A program made the translations under genes and the position numbers. The notes beneath the pieces are model-generated. The model had not been told where the DNA came from. It saw nothing but the letters and a program-made list of their open reading frames with translations, and did not search any database. Of a DNA stretch of 6,194 bases, positions 1 through 6,194 are shown piece after piece. Every line of letters starts with the position of its first letter. The stretch's first letter is position 1. Location: assembly GCA_025980625.1 (NCBI GenBank), contig JAICXG010000166.1, forward strand, positions 1 through 6,194. Reading direction: 5' to 3'. This stretch comes from Chthoniobacterales bacterium (GTDB taxonomy: Bacteria; Verrucomicrobiota; Verrucomicrobiia; Chthoniobacterales; UBA10450).

Positions 1-222
1 ATCCTGCCAGTTATCATTAGAAGTCAGGGCAACACCGTTCTCGTCATAGACCGTGAAGCTTGGGTCCGCCAGCGGCTCAGTGATTCCTGACGAAGCTAGC
101 GAGGGCCCAATCGCCCGCACCACCACGGTTGAGCTATCAACAGCTCCAACGATAAATCCCGCGATGAGCAGGTCATCGGAGTCGATGCCGACCATTCCGC
201 GCGTGCTGATATTTGCCAGACT
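1..222 (-). repeat. C-terminal protein repeat, copy 2, truncated by the window edge
   Basis: This encodes residues 625-698. SLANISTRG, IAGFIVGAVDSSTVVVRAIGPSL, ADPSFTVYDENG and SNDNW match copy 1 with an offset of 131-132 residues (R501 to R632, W564 to W696). The copies are clearly diverged, so this is an old protein-level duplication and not a recent DNA duplication. The rest of the copy, and any sorting signal after it, lie left of base 1. Confidence 0.8.
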
Positions 223-2094
223 CGAGTTTGTTGTCGGCGACAGATCATATACTTCCACCAACCCGATCCCGGATGTCGCCTCCTTTCCCGTCACCACCGC
301 CGTGTAAGCGCCTGGAGCGAGGCTAACCCGGAGCGCAGCCTCTGCGGCATCACCAGGCGCGAGCCCATCGGCCATGATCTGTCCGGCGTTCGGGTCAGTT
401 TGCCAGTTGTCATTGGTCGCGACCAGTTGGCCGGCCGCGTTATATAAGTCAATCACTGGATCGTCCAGCACTCCTTGAAGCCCGCTGGCAGCTAAAGACG
501 GGCCGAGCGCCCGTAGCACGACTGTCTTTGAGTCACTCCCGCTGACGATGAAACCACCGATAAGTGCGCCTTGATCAGGAGTGATAAGCCCCCGCGTCGA
601 AATATTGAGAGATTGCGGCCCGACCACCGGGAAAGCGGTGCTCTCAAAATGAAGTGGAACGGCGTTAAACACCTCCTTGCAGCCGGCACTCGGGTATTGG
701 TAGTCGAAGATCTTTGTGCCGGTGGCGTCGAGACCCAGAATGCGCGCGTGCACCGTGTCATTCTCGAAAACATAGGCGTAATCAACCAGGTAGTTTAGCG
801 GCGCATCTTCATACACACTTCCGCAGTAAGGGCTGTAGACACTCTCGTCCATTGGATAGTTCCATACTTCGGTTGCCGTCATTGTATTCAGGTCGAGATG
901 ATATTTGCGCGGGCTGGCATAGGTGCGCAGCGCGCCGGGCGGTTGCTGGAAAAGGCTGTTCAATCCATTATCAAATACCATTATGTCCTGGTCGTAGGTA
1001 ATCGAGACCGCGTGCTGGCCGATCGGTGGCAAGCTGCCGGCTGCTACGGCAAGTGCGTATTGCCGGAGCGAAGGGAATTGGTACCAGGCCTTCTCGGGAT
1101 CGCCCAGGATCCATTTGATCGCCCCGGTCGTATAGTCAATGCAGATAAGGAAGTCTTCCCGGCTCGAGACAATCAGAGAGTCATCGGCACGATTGTAGGT
1201 GACGGCATTATTGTGGAACCAATCGTTTGGCTCGGGGTAAACGAACTTCGCCGGGTCATCCCCACCCGCGGTCATGGCGGCGGAAATGATTGCCGCCATA
1301 TCCCAGGTCTTGAGGAGTTTCCCGTCCTGATCGATCTCCATAATGATGGACTCGAGGTAATCTTTCGTGTCAGCCTCGAAGAGCAGCCCAAACTTGCCGC
1401 GATCGACGTTGTGGTGGAAGTCCAACACCCCTGCACTCTCAAAGCTGCCGAGCGGAGTCACTGTCCCATCGAGGTCAATGCGATAGAGAAGTGCACCGGC
1501 CGCGATGTAAATCGAATTCTCAAAGAAAGCCAGAGGGTAAAAGGCCAGGCCAGCTGTCCCGACCCAGCGAAGCGCGCCATCGGTGTCGATCACGGCAGGC
1601 GAGAATGTGCTACAGGCGCCCTTGAGCAAAATGTAGTCGTAACTGAGCGAGTTACCCGACGTTCTGGCCTGCAGGACAGTAGGATTCTTGTAGCCGCAAG
1701 GATCATCAAATGCCGAAGTGGTGATAGTCGTGCTCTCCTCCTTTGAGGAACCGTCATTAAAGGTATAGGTAAGGGTCACGGCATTCGCAGATCCATCGTA
1801 AAGTCCATAAACCGGAAGAAAGATTGTGTCACCGACGATATCGCCGCGTTCCGCGAGATAGCTATTGGAGTAAGTCTCCGATAACGGCCGGACAAATGAG
1901 CCGGGCTTGGAAGCGACTGTGAACCGGATATTTTTGATTGCGGCGGGATCACTCACGGAGAGTGTCACCTGGCTAAGGAAGGGAGTTGCACCCGCACTGA
2001 AACCAGTAATCGTGATCGTGGTGTCGTCGGCCTCACTCGCGAGAACAACTCGACTAAGACAAATAAGGACCGTCGCAAGAACCAGCGCTTTCAT
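1..2094 (-). CDS. Secreted arylsulfotransferase (ASST)-family protein with C-terminal tandem repeats; 3' end cut by the window edge
   Basis: The frame is open for 698 codons from an ATG at 2094 to base 1 and has no stop in the window, so the C-terminus is missing. Residues 1-19 look like a Sec signal peptide (MKALVLATVLIC, then VVLA before SEADD). Residues 24-125 are beta-rich and Ig-like. Residues about 130-490 match the ASST six-bladed propeller: IDTDGALRW (170-178), HHN (231-233), NDWFHNNAV (290-298), DSLIVSSRED (305-314), KWILGDP (328-334), GQHAVS (359-364) and DNG (375-377). ASST enzymes move sulfate from one aryl sulfate to another phenol outside the cytoplasm, using histidines and an arginine; H294, H361 and R396 are candidates placed by motif, not by alignment. 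C133/C161 and C424/C472 could form disulfides. Two tandem repeats follow from residue 495. No strong ribosome binding site precedes the ATG, but the signal peptide supports it. The family call is firm; the substrate is unknown and sulfotransferase activity is unproven. Confidence 0.87.
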   Translation of the reverse strand, partial: MKALVLATVLICLSRVVLASEADDTTITITGFSAGATPFLSQVTLSVSDPAAIKNIRFTVASKPGSFVRPLSETYSNSYLAERGDIVGDTIFLPVYGLYDGSANAVTLTYTFNDGSSKEESTTITTSAFDDPCGYKNPTVLQARTSGNSLSYDYILLKGACSTFSPAVIDTDGALRWVGTAGLAFYPLAFFENSIYIAAGALLYRIDLDGTVTPLGSFESAGVLDFHHNVDRGKFGLLFEADTKDYLESIIMEIDQDGKLLKTWDMAAIISAAMTAGGDDPAKFVYPEPNDWFHNNAVTYNRADDSLIVSSREDFLICIDYTTGAIKWILGDPEKAWYQFPSLRQYALAVAAGSLPPIGQHAVSITYDQDIMVFDNGLNSLFQQPPGALRTYASPRKYHLDLNTMTATEVWNYPMDESVYSPYCGSVYEDAPLNYLVDYAYVFENDTVHARILGLDATGTKIFDYQYPSAGCKEVFNAVPLHFESTAFPVVGPQSLNISTRGLITPDQGALIGGFIVSGSDSKTVVLRALGPSLAASGLQGVLDDPVIDLYNAAGQLVATNDNWQTDPNAGQIMADGLAPGDAAEAALRVSLAPGAYTAVVTGKEATSGIGLVEVYDLSPTTNSSLANISTRGMVGIDSDDLLIAGFIVGAVDSSTVVVRAIGPSLASSGITEPLADPSFTVYDENGVALTSNDNWQD
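223..612 (-). repeat. C-terminal protein repeat, copy 1 (about 130 residues)
   Basis: This encodes residues 495-624 of the ASST-family protein. Landmarks in order are SLNISTRG (495-502), IGGFIVSGSDSKTVVLRALGPSL, the DDP/LYNAAGQLVATNDNW segment around W564, APGDAAEAAL and LAPGAYTAVVTG, ending in GIGLVEVYDL (609-618). The same landmarks restart directly afterwards in copy 2. The domain is beta-rich and extracytoplasmic. I recall similar repeats at the C-termini of many secreted verrucomicrobial proteins; their role is not established, and surface attachment or binding is only a guess. Confidence 0.8.
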
Positions 2095-2206
2095 CAGCAG
2101 AACGCCGGCAACTTTGCCAGACGCGCGACGTAATTCCAGCAAAAACAAACCGATCAGCCACGCGACGCCGCGGCAATCTTCCTGCGCCTGACCTGCTTTG
2201 CGGCAA

Positions 2207-2461
2207 CTTGCGTTCGATCAGCGTTTGCTGTTGCGGAAAACGATAAACAGTTCCGACCGCCCAGAGCGTGCCGCCCGGGGTGGCATCGATGGCGAACAAT
2301 TCGTTGTGATCGGTTCCGACATTGGGGCTTTTCACCACGCTCCACTGGGTTCCATTCCATTGCTCGGTAAGCGTATGTGAGATACTCCGCCGGTTATCGA
2401 ATGACTCACCCAACGCGCCGACATCGTTCTCCGTCAGGGTGGAGATGCCATGCCACTCATT
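2207..2461 (-). repeat. Two tandem protein repeats of about 52 residues within the relic
   Basis: Counting from a GTG at 2464, NEWHGIS (2-8) realigns with NELFAID (54-60), GALG (16-19) with WAVG (68-71), and TLTEQW (31-36) with TLIERK (81-86). The spacing is 50-52 residues. The last unit ends at TLIER, where intact relatives of this repeat style typically end, so the true C-terminus was probably near 2207. Confidence 0.6.
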
Positions 2462-2570
2462 CACGCCGTTAGATCCATTCCCCGCTCCGTAGCACCTGTC
2501 AGTTACCGCCCATCGCCTTCTGCACGGAGAAAAGACAAAAGGCCGGAAATATGATCGAAGAGGCTTTCAT
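2207..2570 (-). pseudogene. Relic of a secreted WNGTQWSVV/SPNVG-repeat protein (signal-peptide start plus C-terminal repeats)
   Basis: Two pieces in different frames look like the ends of one gene. An ATG at 2570 starts a 23-codon frame, MKASSIIFPAFCLFSV and a few more residues, which resembles the n- and h-regions of a signal peptide before it stops at TGA 2501-2499. From about 2485 another frame reads NGVNEWHGISTLTENDVGALGESF, then TLTEQWNGTQWSVV, SPNVGTDHNELFAID, GTLWAVG and QQTLIER, ending near 2210. This is the repeat style of long secreted proteins in which units such as WNG..WS.V.SPN and DVWAVG recur. A gene finder could call a GTG start at 2464 and run to the stop at 2054, but after TLIERKLP the translation is arginine-rich, loses the repeat pattern and overlaps the ASST gene. 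I read it as a large internal deletion plus loss of frame. It could instead be a short live gene, which I think less likely. Confidence 0.6.
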
Positions 2571-2698
2571 AGCTTAAATGGTTTACGTTCTGAATTGGAC
2601 CGCCTCAATCATGGCTTCGAAAGGACAATTCGGTAAAATCCCGTTACGTTGGCGCGAGTAATCCCAGCAGCGGCGCCGAGAGAGAGATGCTGGTTGAG

Positions 2699-3631
2699 CT
2701 AACTCGCCGTCGCCGGTTCGCGATCGGGGTCTTTTCTGGGCGGGAGATTACGGTCGAGGAAGCCAAGCATGTGGGCGTGCTCGATCACCCGCACGCCTTC
2801 CTGACGTTGCAGTTCATTAATTTGCTCGTGGAACCGTTCCATCTTCGTCCAATGCACCTTGGGGCGGAAATGATGTTCGGCATGATAGCCGTTGTAGAAG
2901 AAGAGCCAGTTGTAAATCTTGCCGTAACTGCTCACTCCCCAGGCGATCGGCTTATCCGGTTCGGCGCCGTAGTGACGGAAATAACCATTCAGATAACTGA
3001 AGCAATGCCCGAGATAAAAGAAGGGCAGGAAATAGAAAACAACATAGCGCCAGTTGAACCAGGCCATCACTATCATCGTAAGCACGACCGCTGCCAACTC
3101 GATGTTCCCCCAGCGCACTTCCGCTTCGCCGCGCTTGCGCAGTTCGCGTTTGATCGCCGCCGGGTTATCGCGAAAGAAACTCAGGAAGACATAACTCCAC
3201 GGGTTCTCCACTTCATTATCGTGACCATGGCGATAAATCGAAAGCCAATCGATCGTGTCGCCGTTCTCGTCCTTACGGTCACTGTTGCCCTTGTGATGCT
3301 GCATGTGGACGACATCGTAGTAGGTCTGCGAGAAGCAACAGGCGATCGACTGCGTCACCCCGAAGAGGCGGTTAACGAGCTTGGAGCGGAAGAAAGGATT
3401 GTGAATGAAGTTATGGCCCACGCCGTTAATGTTTGCGTTGATCATCAGCGAATAGAGAAAGCCGAGGATGAGCATGATCCAGAGCGGCGTATGCGGATAG
3501 AGAAAGAAAAGGGCGAAGAAGTAGGCGAGGTGGAAGAGCCCCGCAGCGAAGGGAAGCACGTCCCAGCGGGTGAAAGCGAAGATTCTCGAGTCAGTCGTGA
3601 CTCGGTCGATCTTGATGGCGTCGGAAGTCAT
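2699..3631 (-). CDS. Membrane fatty acid desaturase family protein
   Basis: This 310-residue protein is an integral-membrane di-iron enzyme of the fatty acid desaturase superfamily, which introduces double bonds into acyl chains using O2 and reducing power from a separate electron donor. All three histidine boxes are present: HNFIH (73-77), HMQHH (109-113) and HAEHH (250-254), the last within a YNGYHAEHHFRPKVHW stretch, with NGYFRHYGA (215-223) before it. Hydrophobic segments lie at about 26-45, 51-66 and 180-212, so the boxes face the cytoplasm in the usual topology. No cytochrome b5 or ferredoxin domain is fused. It starts at ATG 3631, 100 bases after the hflC stop and on the same strand, without a clear ribosome binding site; co-transcription with hflC is possible. 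Substrate and double-bond position cannot be read from the sequence, and a carotenoid or other lipid substrate is not excluded. A long antisense open frame covers it but has no recognisable protein features. Confidence 0.9.
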   Translation of the reverse strand: MTSDAIKIDRVTTDSRIFAFTRWDVLPFAAGLFHLAYFFALFFLYPHTPLWIMLILGFLYSLMINANINGVGHNFIHNPFFRSKLVNRLFGVTQSIACCFSQTYYDVVHMQHHKGNSDRKDENGDTIDWLSIYRHGHDNEVENPWSYVFLSFFRDNPAAIKRELRKRGEAEVRWGNIELAAVVLTMIVMAWFNWRYVVFYFLPFFYLGHCFSYLNGYFRHYGAEPDKPIAWGVSSYGKIYNWLFFYNGYHAEHHFRPKVHWTKMERFHEQINELQRQEGVRVIEHAHMLGFLDRNLPPRKDPDREPATAS

Positions 3632-3731
3632 GGGATCCGAATGCGGCGGTGGGGAATGATCGCAAACCCGGGTCGATAATCAAGCCGCGGGCGTGCGATA
3701 CCACACGCGCCGACAGAGTACGGCAGTTTGC

Positions 3732-4781
3732 CTAACGAGCCGGCGGCGAAGGCAAGGGGGCCGGCGGCAAGCCGGTTCTTCCGATGGTCTTGAGCACCGC
3801 GCCAAAATCACTCTCGGTCGATAAGATCGCGGTCGATCCCTGACCAAACGCATCGCGCGCCACCTCGAGCCGGCGCTGGAAAGCATAGAGATCGCGCGCT
3901 TCCGGCGCGTTATAGGCCGCGGCATAAATCCGCGCCGCTTCCGCGTCGGCTTCGCCTTCGATCTTGAGCGCGTTGCGTTGCGCGGCCGATTGAATGGAAG
4001 CGACGTCGCTCTCTTTTTGCCCATTGATGTTGGCCGCCTCACCCCGACCTTCGGAACGGAACTTGGAGGCGATCTGATGCCGTTCGCTCGACATTCGCTC
4101 GATGATCTTTTCCGCCACTGCCGGGCTGTATTTGCTTCGCTTGAAGCGCTCGTCGAGCAGCTCGATCCCGAAGCCTTCTATCTTCTCCCGTGCCCGGCGC
4201 GTGATCTGTCCCTCGATCTGGACCCGGCCGAGCTCGATGTCGGGCAGGTTGCTGGGCAGGACCGTGCCGCTCTTTTCCAGCTCGGCGTCGTGCAGCGGAG
4301 TGCGCCCTTTGGTTAGCCTAACGATCTCGACGAGATCGTTCGAGGCCACGGCGGTGCGCGTTTCGCTCCCGAGAATGTCATCGAGCCGGGAGAGCGCGCT
4401 GCGCTCGTCGTTCAGGCGGTTGTAATAGAGAAGTGGATCACTAATTTGCCAGCGCGCGAAACAATCGACGATGAGATAGAGCTTGTCTTTGGTTGGGCAC
4501 TCAGTGGGCGGACCGTCCCAGGCGAGAATGCGGTTATCAAAGCGGTGCACCGCGTCGATCAGCGGCACTTTGAACTTGAGACCGGGCGTTTTCTCGACCC
4601 GGATGGCTTTGCCGAAGCGAGTCACGATCGCAGTCTCATATTGATGGACGGTGAAAAGGAATGCGCCCCATTTCAGCCCGGTAAAGAGAACAATCACCCC
4701 AAGGACGGCGAGCACCGGATTCTGCACGAAGGCGACCAAACGCGTGGAAAAGTGCGGTCGATAGATAGATTCGTTAGGCAT
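3732..4781 (-). CDS. hflC: HflC-like SPFH/Band 7 membrane protein
   Basis: This 349-residue protein is the HflC partner of HflK. In Escherichia coli, HflK and HflC form a membrane cage around FtsH and limit its access to membrane substrates. A short cytoplasmic N-terminus is followed by one membrane segment (about 20-44), then the SPFH domain starting at VHQYETAIVTRFGKAIRVEKTPGLKFKVP (45-73, read in pieces), with FDNRILAWDG (81-90) and a DCFARWQISDP stretch near 106-116. HflC hallmarks are ERMSSERHQIASKFRSEGRG (228-247), EGEADAEAARIYAAAYN (275-291), YAFQRRLE (299-306) and STESDFGAVLKT (321-332). Residues 220-290 probably form the coiled-coil arm. It ends in a proline-rich tail (PPAPLPSPPAR, 339-349) not typical of E. 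coli HflC. ATG 4781 is 50 bases after the hflK stop, which supports an operon; no strong ribosome binding site is visible. It lacks protease catalytic motifs. Confidence 0.93.
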   Translation of the reverse strand: MPNESIYRPHFSTRLVAFVQNPVLAVLGVIVLFTGLKWGAFLFTVHQYETAIVTRFGKAIRVEKTPGLKFKVPLIDAVHRFDNRILAWDGPPTECPTKDKLYLIVDCFARWQISDPLLYYNRLNDERSALSRLDDILGSETRTAVASNDLVEIVRLTKGRTPLHDAELEKSGTVLPSNLPDIELGRVQIEGQITRRAREKIEGFGIELLDERFKRSKYSPAVAEKIIERMSSERHQIASKFRSEGRGEAANINGQKESDVASIQSAAQRNALKIEGEADAEAARIYAAAYNAPEARDLYAFQRRLEVARDAFGQGSTAILSTESDFGAVLKTIGRTGLPPAPLPSPPAR

Positions 4782-4831
4782 GGTTAATCGTCAGGCGAAA
4801 CTCACCCCGCAGTGGTTATGCATCTTCTTCC

Positions 4832-5854
4832 TCATGGTTGCGGCGTAGCGGTTGGAGCAGGCGCGGGCGTGCTACCCATGAGCGGCAAGGTTTGCAACAC
4901 TCCTTTGACGCTGTCATCCACAATCACCTTGCGCTCGAGCGCGGGCAGGATCGATTCCATCGCTTCGAAATAAAGCCGCTGCCGCGTAATCTCGGGCGCC
5001 TTCGCATACTCGTTCAGGAGCAAGGTAAACTTCTCTGTGTCACCCTTCGCGCCATTGATCCGCCGGAACGCATAGGCCTCGGCTTGTTTCTCGCGCTCCT
5101 TTGCCTGACCACGCGCGTTTGGCACCGCGTCGTTGTAAATCGCCCACGCCTGGTTGATCGCAGTTTGCTTCTCCTGTTGCGCCTGGTTGACTTCGTTGAA
5201 GGCCGCCTGCACCGCCGGCGGCGGCCGCACAGTCGCGAGCTGCACCTGTTGAATCTGCAACCCGAGCCCGTACTCCGAGCACAACTTGGCGAGCCGATCG
5301 AGCGAAGCGGTCTCGATATCGTGCCGGCCGATCGTGAGCACTTCGTCCACCGTGCGATCGCCGATCACCTCGCGCATCACACTTTCCGAGAGATCCCGCA
5401 AAGTCTGCTCCGGCTCGCGCGCGCCGAAGAGATATTGCTTCGGATCAGTGATGCGATATTGCACGACCCACGGCACGAGGGCGGTGTTGAGATCACCCGT
5501 GATCATCGTTTCCGTGTCTTCGGGCTCGCGGTCACCCTGGTATTCGTTAGTCGCGGCCTGAGTGGCAAAGCCAAACTCCAGCTTCAACAAGCGCTGGGTA
5601 GGGACGATCTGGATCTCGTCGATATAGGGAATGGCATAGGCCAACCCGGGACCTTCCGTGCTGTGATAAGCGCCGAAGCGCAGCTTCACTCCGACGGAGT
5701 TAGTCGGGATCGAGACGAACCCGGTGAGCAACGAGAGCGCCGTCACCGCCAGACCGATGAGTCCGATCACCCCGAGGACGAATCGCACCGGCCGAAAATG
5801 AAAGCCCGGCGGAAAGAACGAACCGGGCGAGCCGGATGAAGTTGTAATCTGCAT
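4832..5854 (-). CDS. hflK: HflK-like SPFH/Band 7 membrane protein
   Basis: From ATG 5854 this gives 340 residues; the frame extends 13 codons upstream to a TTG at 5893. I prefer the ATG because a GGTAGGG sits five bases before it. HflK pairs with HflC to form the FtsH-associated membrane complex. A short N-terminus with a GSPGSFFPPGF stretch replaces the long glycine-rich leader of E. coli HflK (419 residues). It is followed by a membrane segment (about 24-47) and an SPFH domain. HflK hallmarks are MITGDLNTALVPWVVQYRI (117-135), ESVMREVIGDRTVDEVLTIGR (157-177), AFNEVNQAQQEKQTAINQA (218-236), a YNDAVPNARG stretch (240-249) and EYAKAPEITRQRLYFEAME (282-300). Residues 215-275 are the likely coiled-coil arm. 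The C-terminus is rich in alanine and proline (STPAPAPTATPQP). It sits directly upstream of hflC, the usual order. Its lack of membrane-protease motifs fits a modulator role. Confidence 0.93.
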   Translation of the reverse strand: MQITTSSGSPGSFFPPGFHFRPVRFVLGVIGLIGLAVTALSLLTGFVSIPTNSVGVKLRFGAYHSTEGPGLAYAIPYIDEIQIVPTQRLLKLEFGFATQAATNEYQGDREPEDTETMITGDLNTALVPWVVQYRITDPKQYLFGAREPEQTLRDLSESVMREVIGDRTVDEVLTIGRHDIETASLDRLAKLCSEYGLGLQIQQVQLATVRPPPAVQAAFNEVNQAQQEKQTAINQAWAIYNDAVPNARGQAKEREKQAEAYAFRRINGAKGDTEKFTLLLNEYAKAPEITRQRLYFEAMESILPALERKVIVDDSVKGVLQTLPLMGSTPAPAPTATPQP

Positions 5855-5859
5855 CGCGG

Positions 5860-5866
5860 CCCTACC
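5860..5866 (-). promoter_or_regulatory. Probable ribosome binding site for hflK
   Basis: On the minus strand GGTAGGG lies five bases before ATG 5854. It is only a partial match to the anti-Shine-Dalgarno consensus, but it is the best such site before any gene in the window. It favours the ATG over the upstream TTG at 5893. Confidence 0.4.
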
Positions 5867-5904
5867 GTGCCCGAGTAAGTGCGGTTTGGTCAAGCGCGCT
5901 GCAT

Positions 5905-5920
5905 CGAAATCGGCATTTCG
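5905..5920. repeat. Short inverted repeat between the HMA-like gene and hflK
   Basis: CGAAAT and ATTTCG flank a CGGC loop, giving a perfect six-base-pair stem. No T-run follows on either strand, so it does not look like an intrinsic terminator. It may be a weak mRNA hairpin or operator half-sites, or it may be chance. Confidence 0.25.
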
Positions 5921-5926
5921 CGATTT

Positions 5927-6193
5927 TCAGCTTTCCGCTTTCGTCGGGATTTCCGTCGCGCGATAGCCGTTGCGCCGGAGCGCGCTGCAAATCTGCTCCT
6001 TCCTTATCCCGAGCGGATTGAACGTGACGACTGCGCCGCCGCCGACAAACTGCACGTCGCGCACGCCATTCAAGTCGCGCACCACATCGCAGACCGCGCG
6101 CAGCGCTTCCGGCGAATTGACCTCCGTCAGCTCAAAGGTCACCTGTTCCAGCGGCGCGTTCTCCGCCCCGAATCGATGAGTCTCCTTCGTCAT
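5927..6193 (-). CDS. Small HMA-like ferredoxin-fold protein lacking the CxxC metal site
   Basis: This 88-residue protein fits the beta-alpha-beta-beta-alpha-beta pattern of heavy-metal-associated domains: strand QVTFELTEV (17-25), helix SPEALRAVCDVVRDLNGV (27-44), strands RDVQFVGGG and AVVTFNPLG, helix IRKEQICSALRRNGY and a final short strand RATEIP. The LNGVRDVQF, VTFNPL and RRNGYRA stretches are typical of the fold. The metal loop GMxCxxC is absent: EVNSPEA occupies its place, and the only cysteines (in AVCDVV and QICSAL) are far apart, so copper binding in the usual way is unlikely. A regulatory or protein-binding role is possible but unproven. The ATG at 6193 is one base from the window end, so the true start could lie further upstream. 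It ends 72 bases before the hflK ATG on the same strand and may share its transcript. I know of no established name for it. Confidence 0.7.
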   Translation of the reverse strand: MTKETHRFGAENAPLEQVTFELTEVNSPEALRAVCDVVRDLNGVRDVQFVGGGAVVTFNPLGIRKEQICSALRRNGYRATEIPTKAES

Positions 6194-6194
6194 C

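Noticed and set aside
898..1746. 282-codon open frame on the plus strand across the ASST region
   Set aside because: The opposite strand carries a continuous 698-codon frame with ASST motifs in this stretch. The plus-strand translation shows no domain.
2107..2118. Inverted repeat GGCAA/TTGCC just upstream of the ASST start
   Set aside because: Five-base arms with a two-base centre are too short to call an operator or hairpin.
2687..3679. 330-codon open frame on the plus strand opposite the desaturase gene
   Set aside because: It lies fully antisense to a gene with three intact histidine boxes. Its translation has no recognisable domain and an uneven charged composition, as expected for a shadow frame.
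3690..3709. Hairpin after hflC (GCGTG and CACGC around an eight-base loop) as a terminator
   Set aside because: The stem is only five base pairs and no T-run follows it in the direction of transcription.
3632..3731. Promoter before the desaturase (TTGATT then ATCATT, 17 bases apart on the minus strand)
   Set aside because: The -10 box matches the consensus at only two of six positions, so chance explains it.
3680..4042. 120-codon minus-strand frame overlapping the 3' end of hflC
   Set aside because: It is arginine-rich and out of frame with hflC, whose conserved C-terminal motifs occupy the same bases.
4838..5839. 333-codon open frame on the plus strand opposite hflK
   Set aside because: Its translation is very rich in arginine, leucine and histidine with no motif, while the minus strand carries unmistakable HflK motifs along the whole length.

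Overview
All recognisable genes in this 6.2 kb window lie on the minus strand, so in transcription order it reads from right to left. I infer a member of the Verrucomicrobiota, probably a soil lineage related to Chthoniobacter or Udaeobacter. The basis is the tandem C-terminal repeat of the secreted protein at the left edge (NISTRG, GGFIV, LRALGPSL and NDNW signatures), a gene relic made of WNGTQWSVV/SPNVG repeats, the moderately high GC content and the weak Shine-Dalgarno sequences. I could not run a database search, so the taxonomy is inference.

Right part (3732-6193): a small protein with a heavy-metal-associated (HMA)-like ferredoxin fold but no CxxC metal site, then hflK, then hflC. HflK and HflC are paired SPFH/Band 7 membrane proteins that, in well-studied bacteria, form a large cage around the membrane protease FtsH. 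Gaps are about 72 bases (HMA-like to hflK) and 50 bases (hflK to hflC), so the three may be one transcription unit. FtsH itself is not in the window.

Middle part (2699-3631): 100 bases after hflC lies a membrane fatty-acid desaturase with all three histidine boxes. It may be read from the same transcript, which would place a lipid-modifying enzyme beside a membrane-organising complex. The 128 bases from 2571 to 2698, downstream of it, hold no gene, no T-tailed hairpin and no convincing promoter that I can see.

Left part (1-2570): a decayed gene (about 2207-2570) keeps a likely signal-peptide start and two C-terminal repeats, out of frame with each other. It is followed by a frame of at least 698 codons that runs off the left edge. 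That frame encodes a secreted arylsulfotransferase-family (ASST) beta-propeller fused to at least two tandem repeats of about 131 residues.

No RNA gene, CRISPR array, insertion sequence or phage gene was seen. The most notable points are the ASST-repeat fusion, the CxxC-less HMA-like protein beside hflKC, the hflKC-desaturase linkage and the gene relic.
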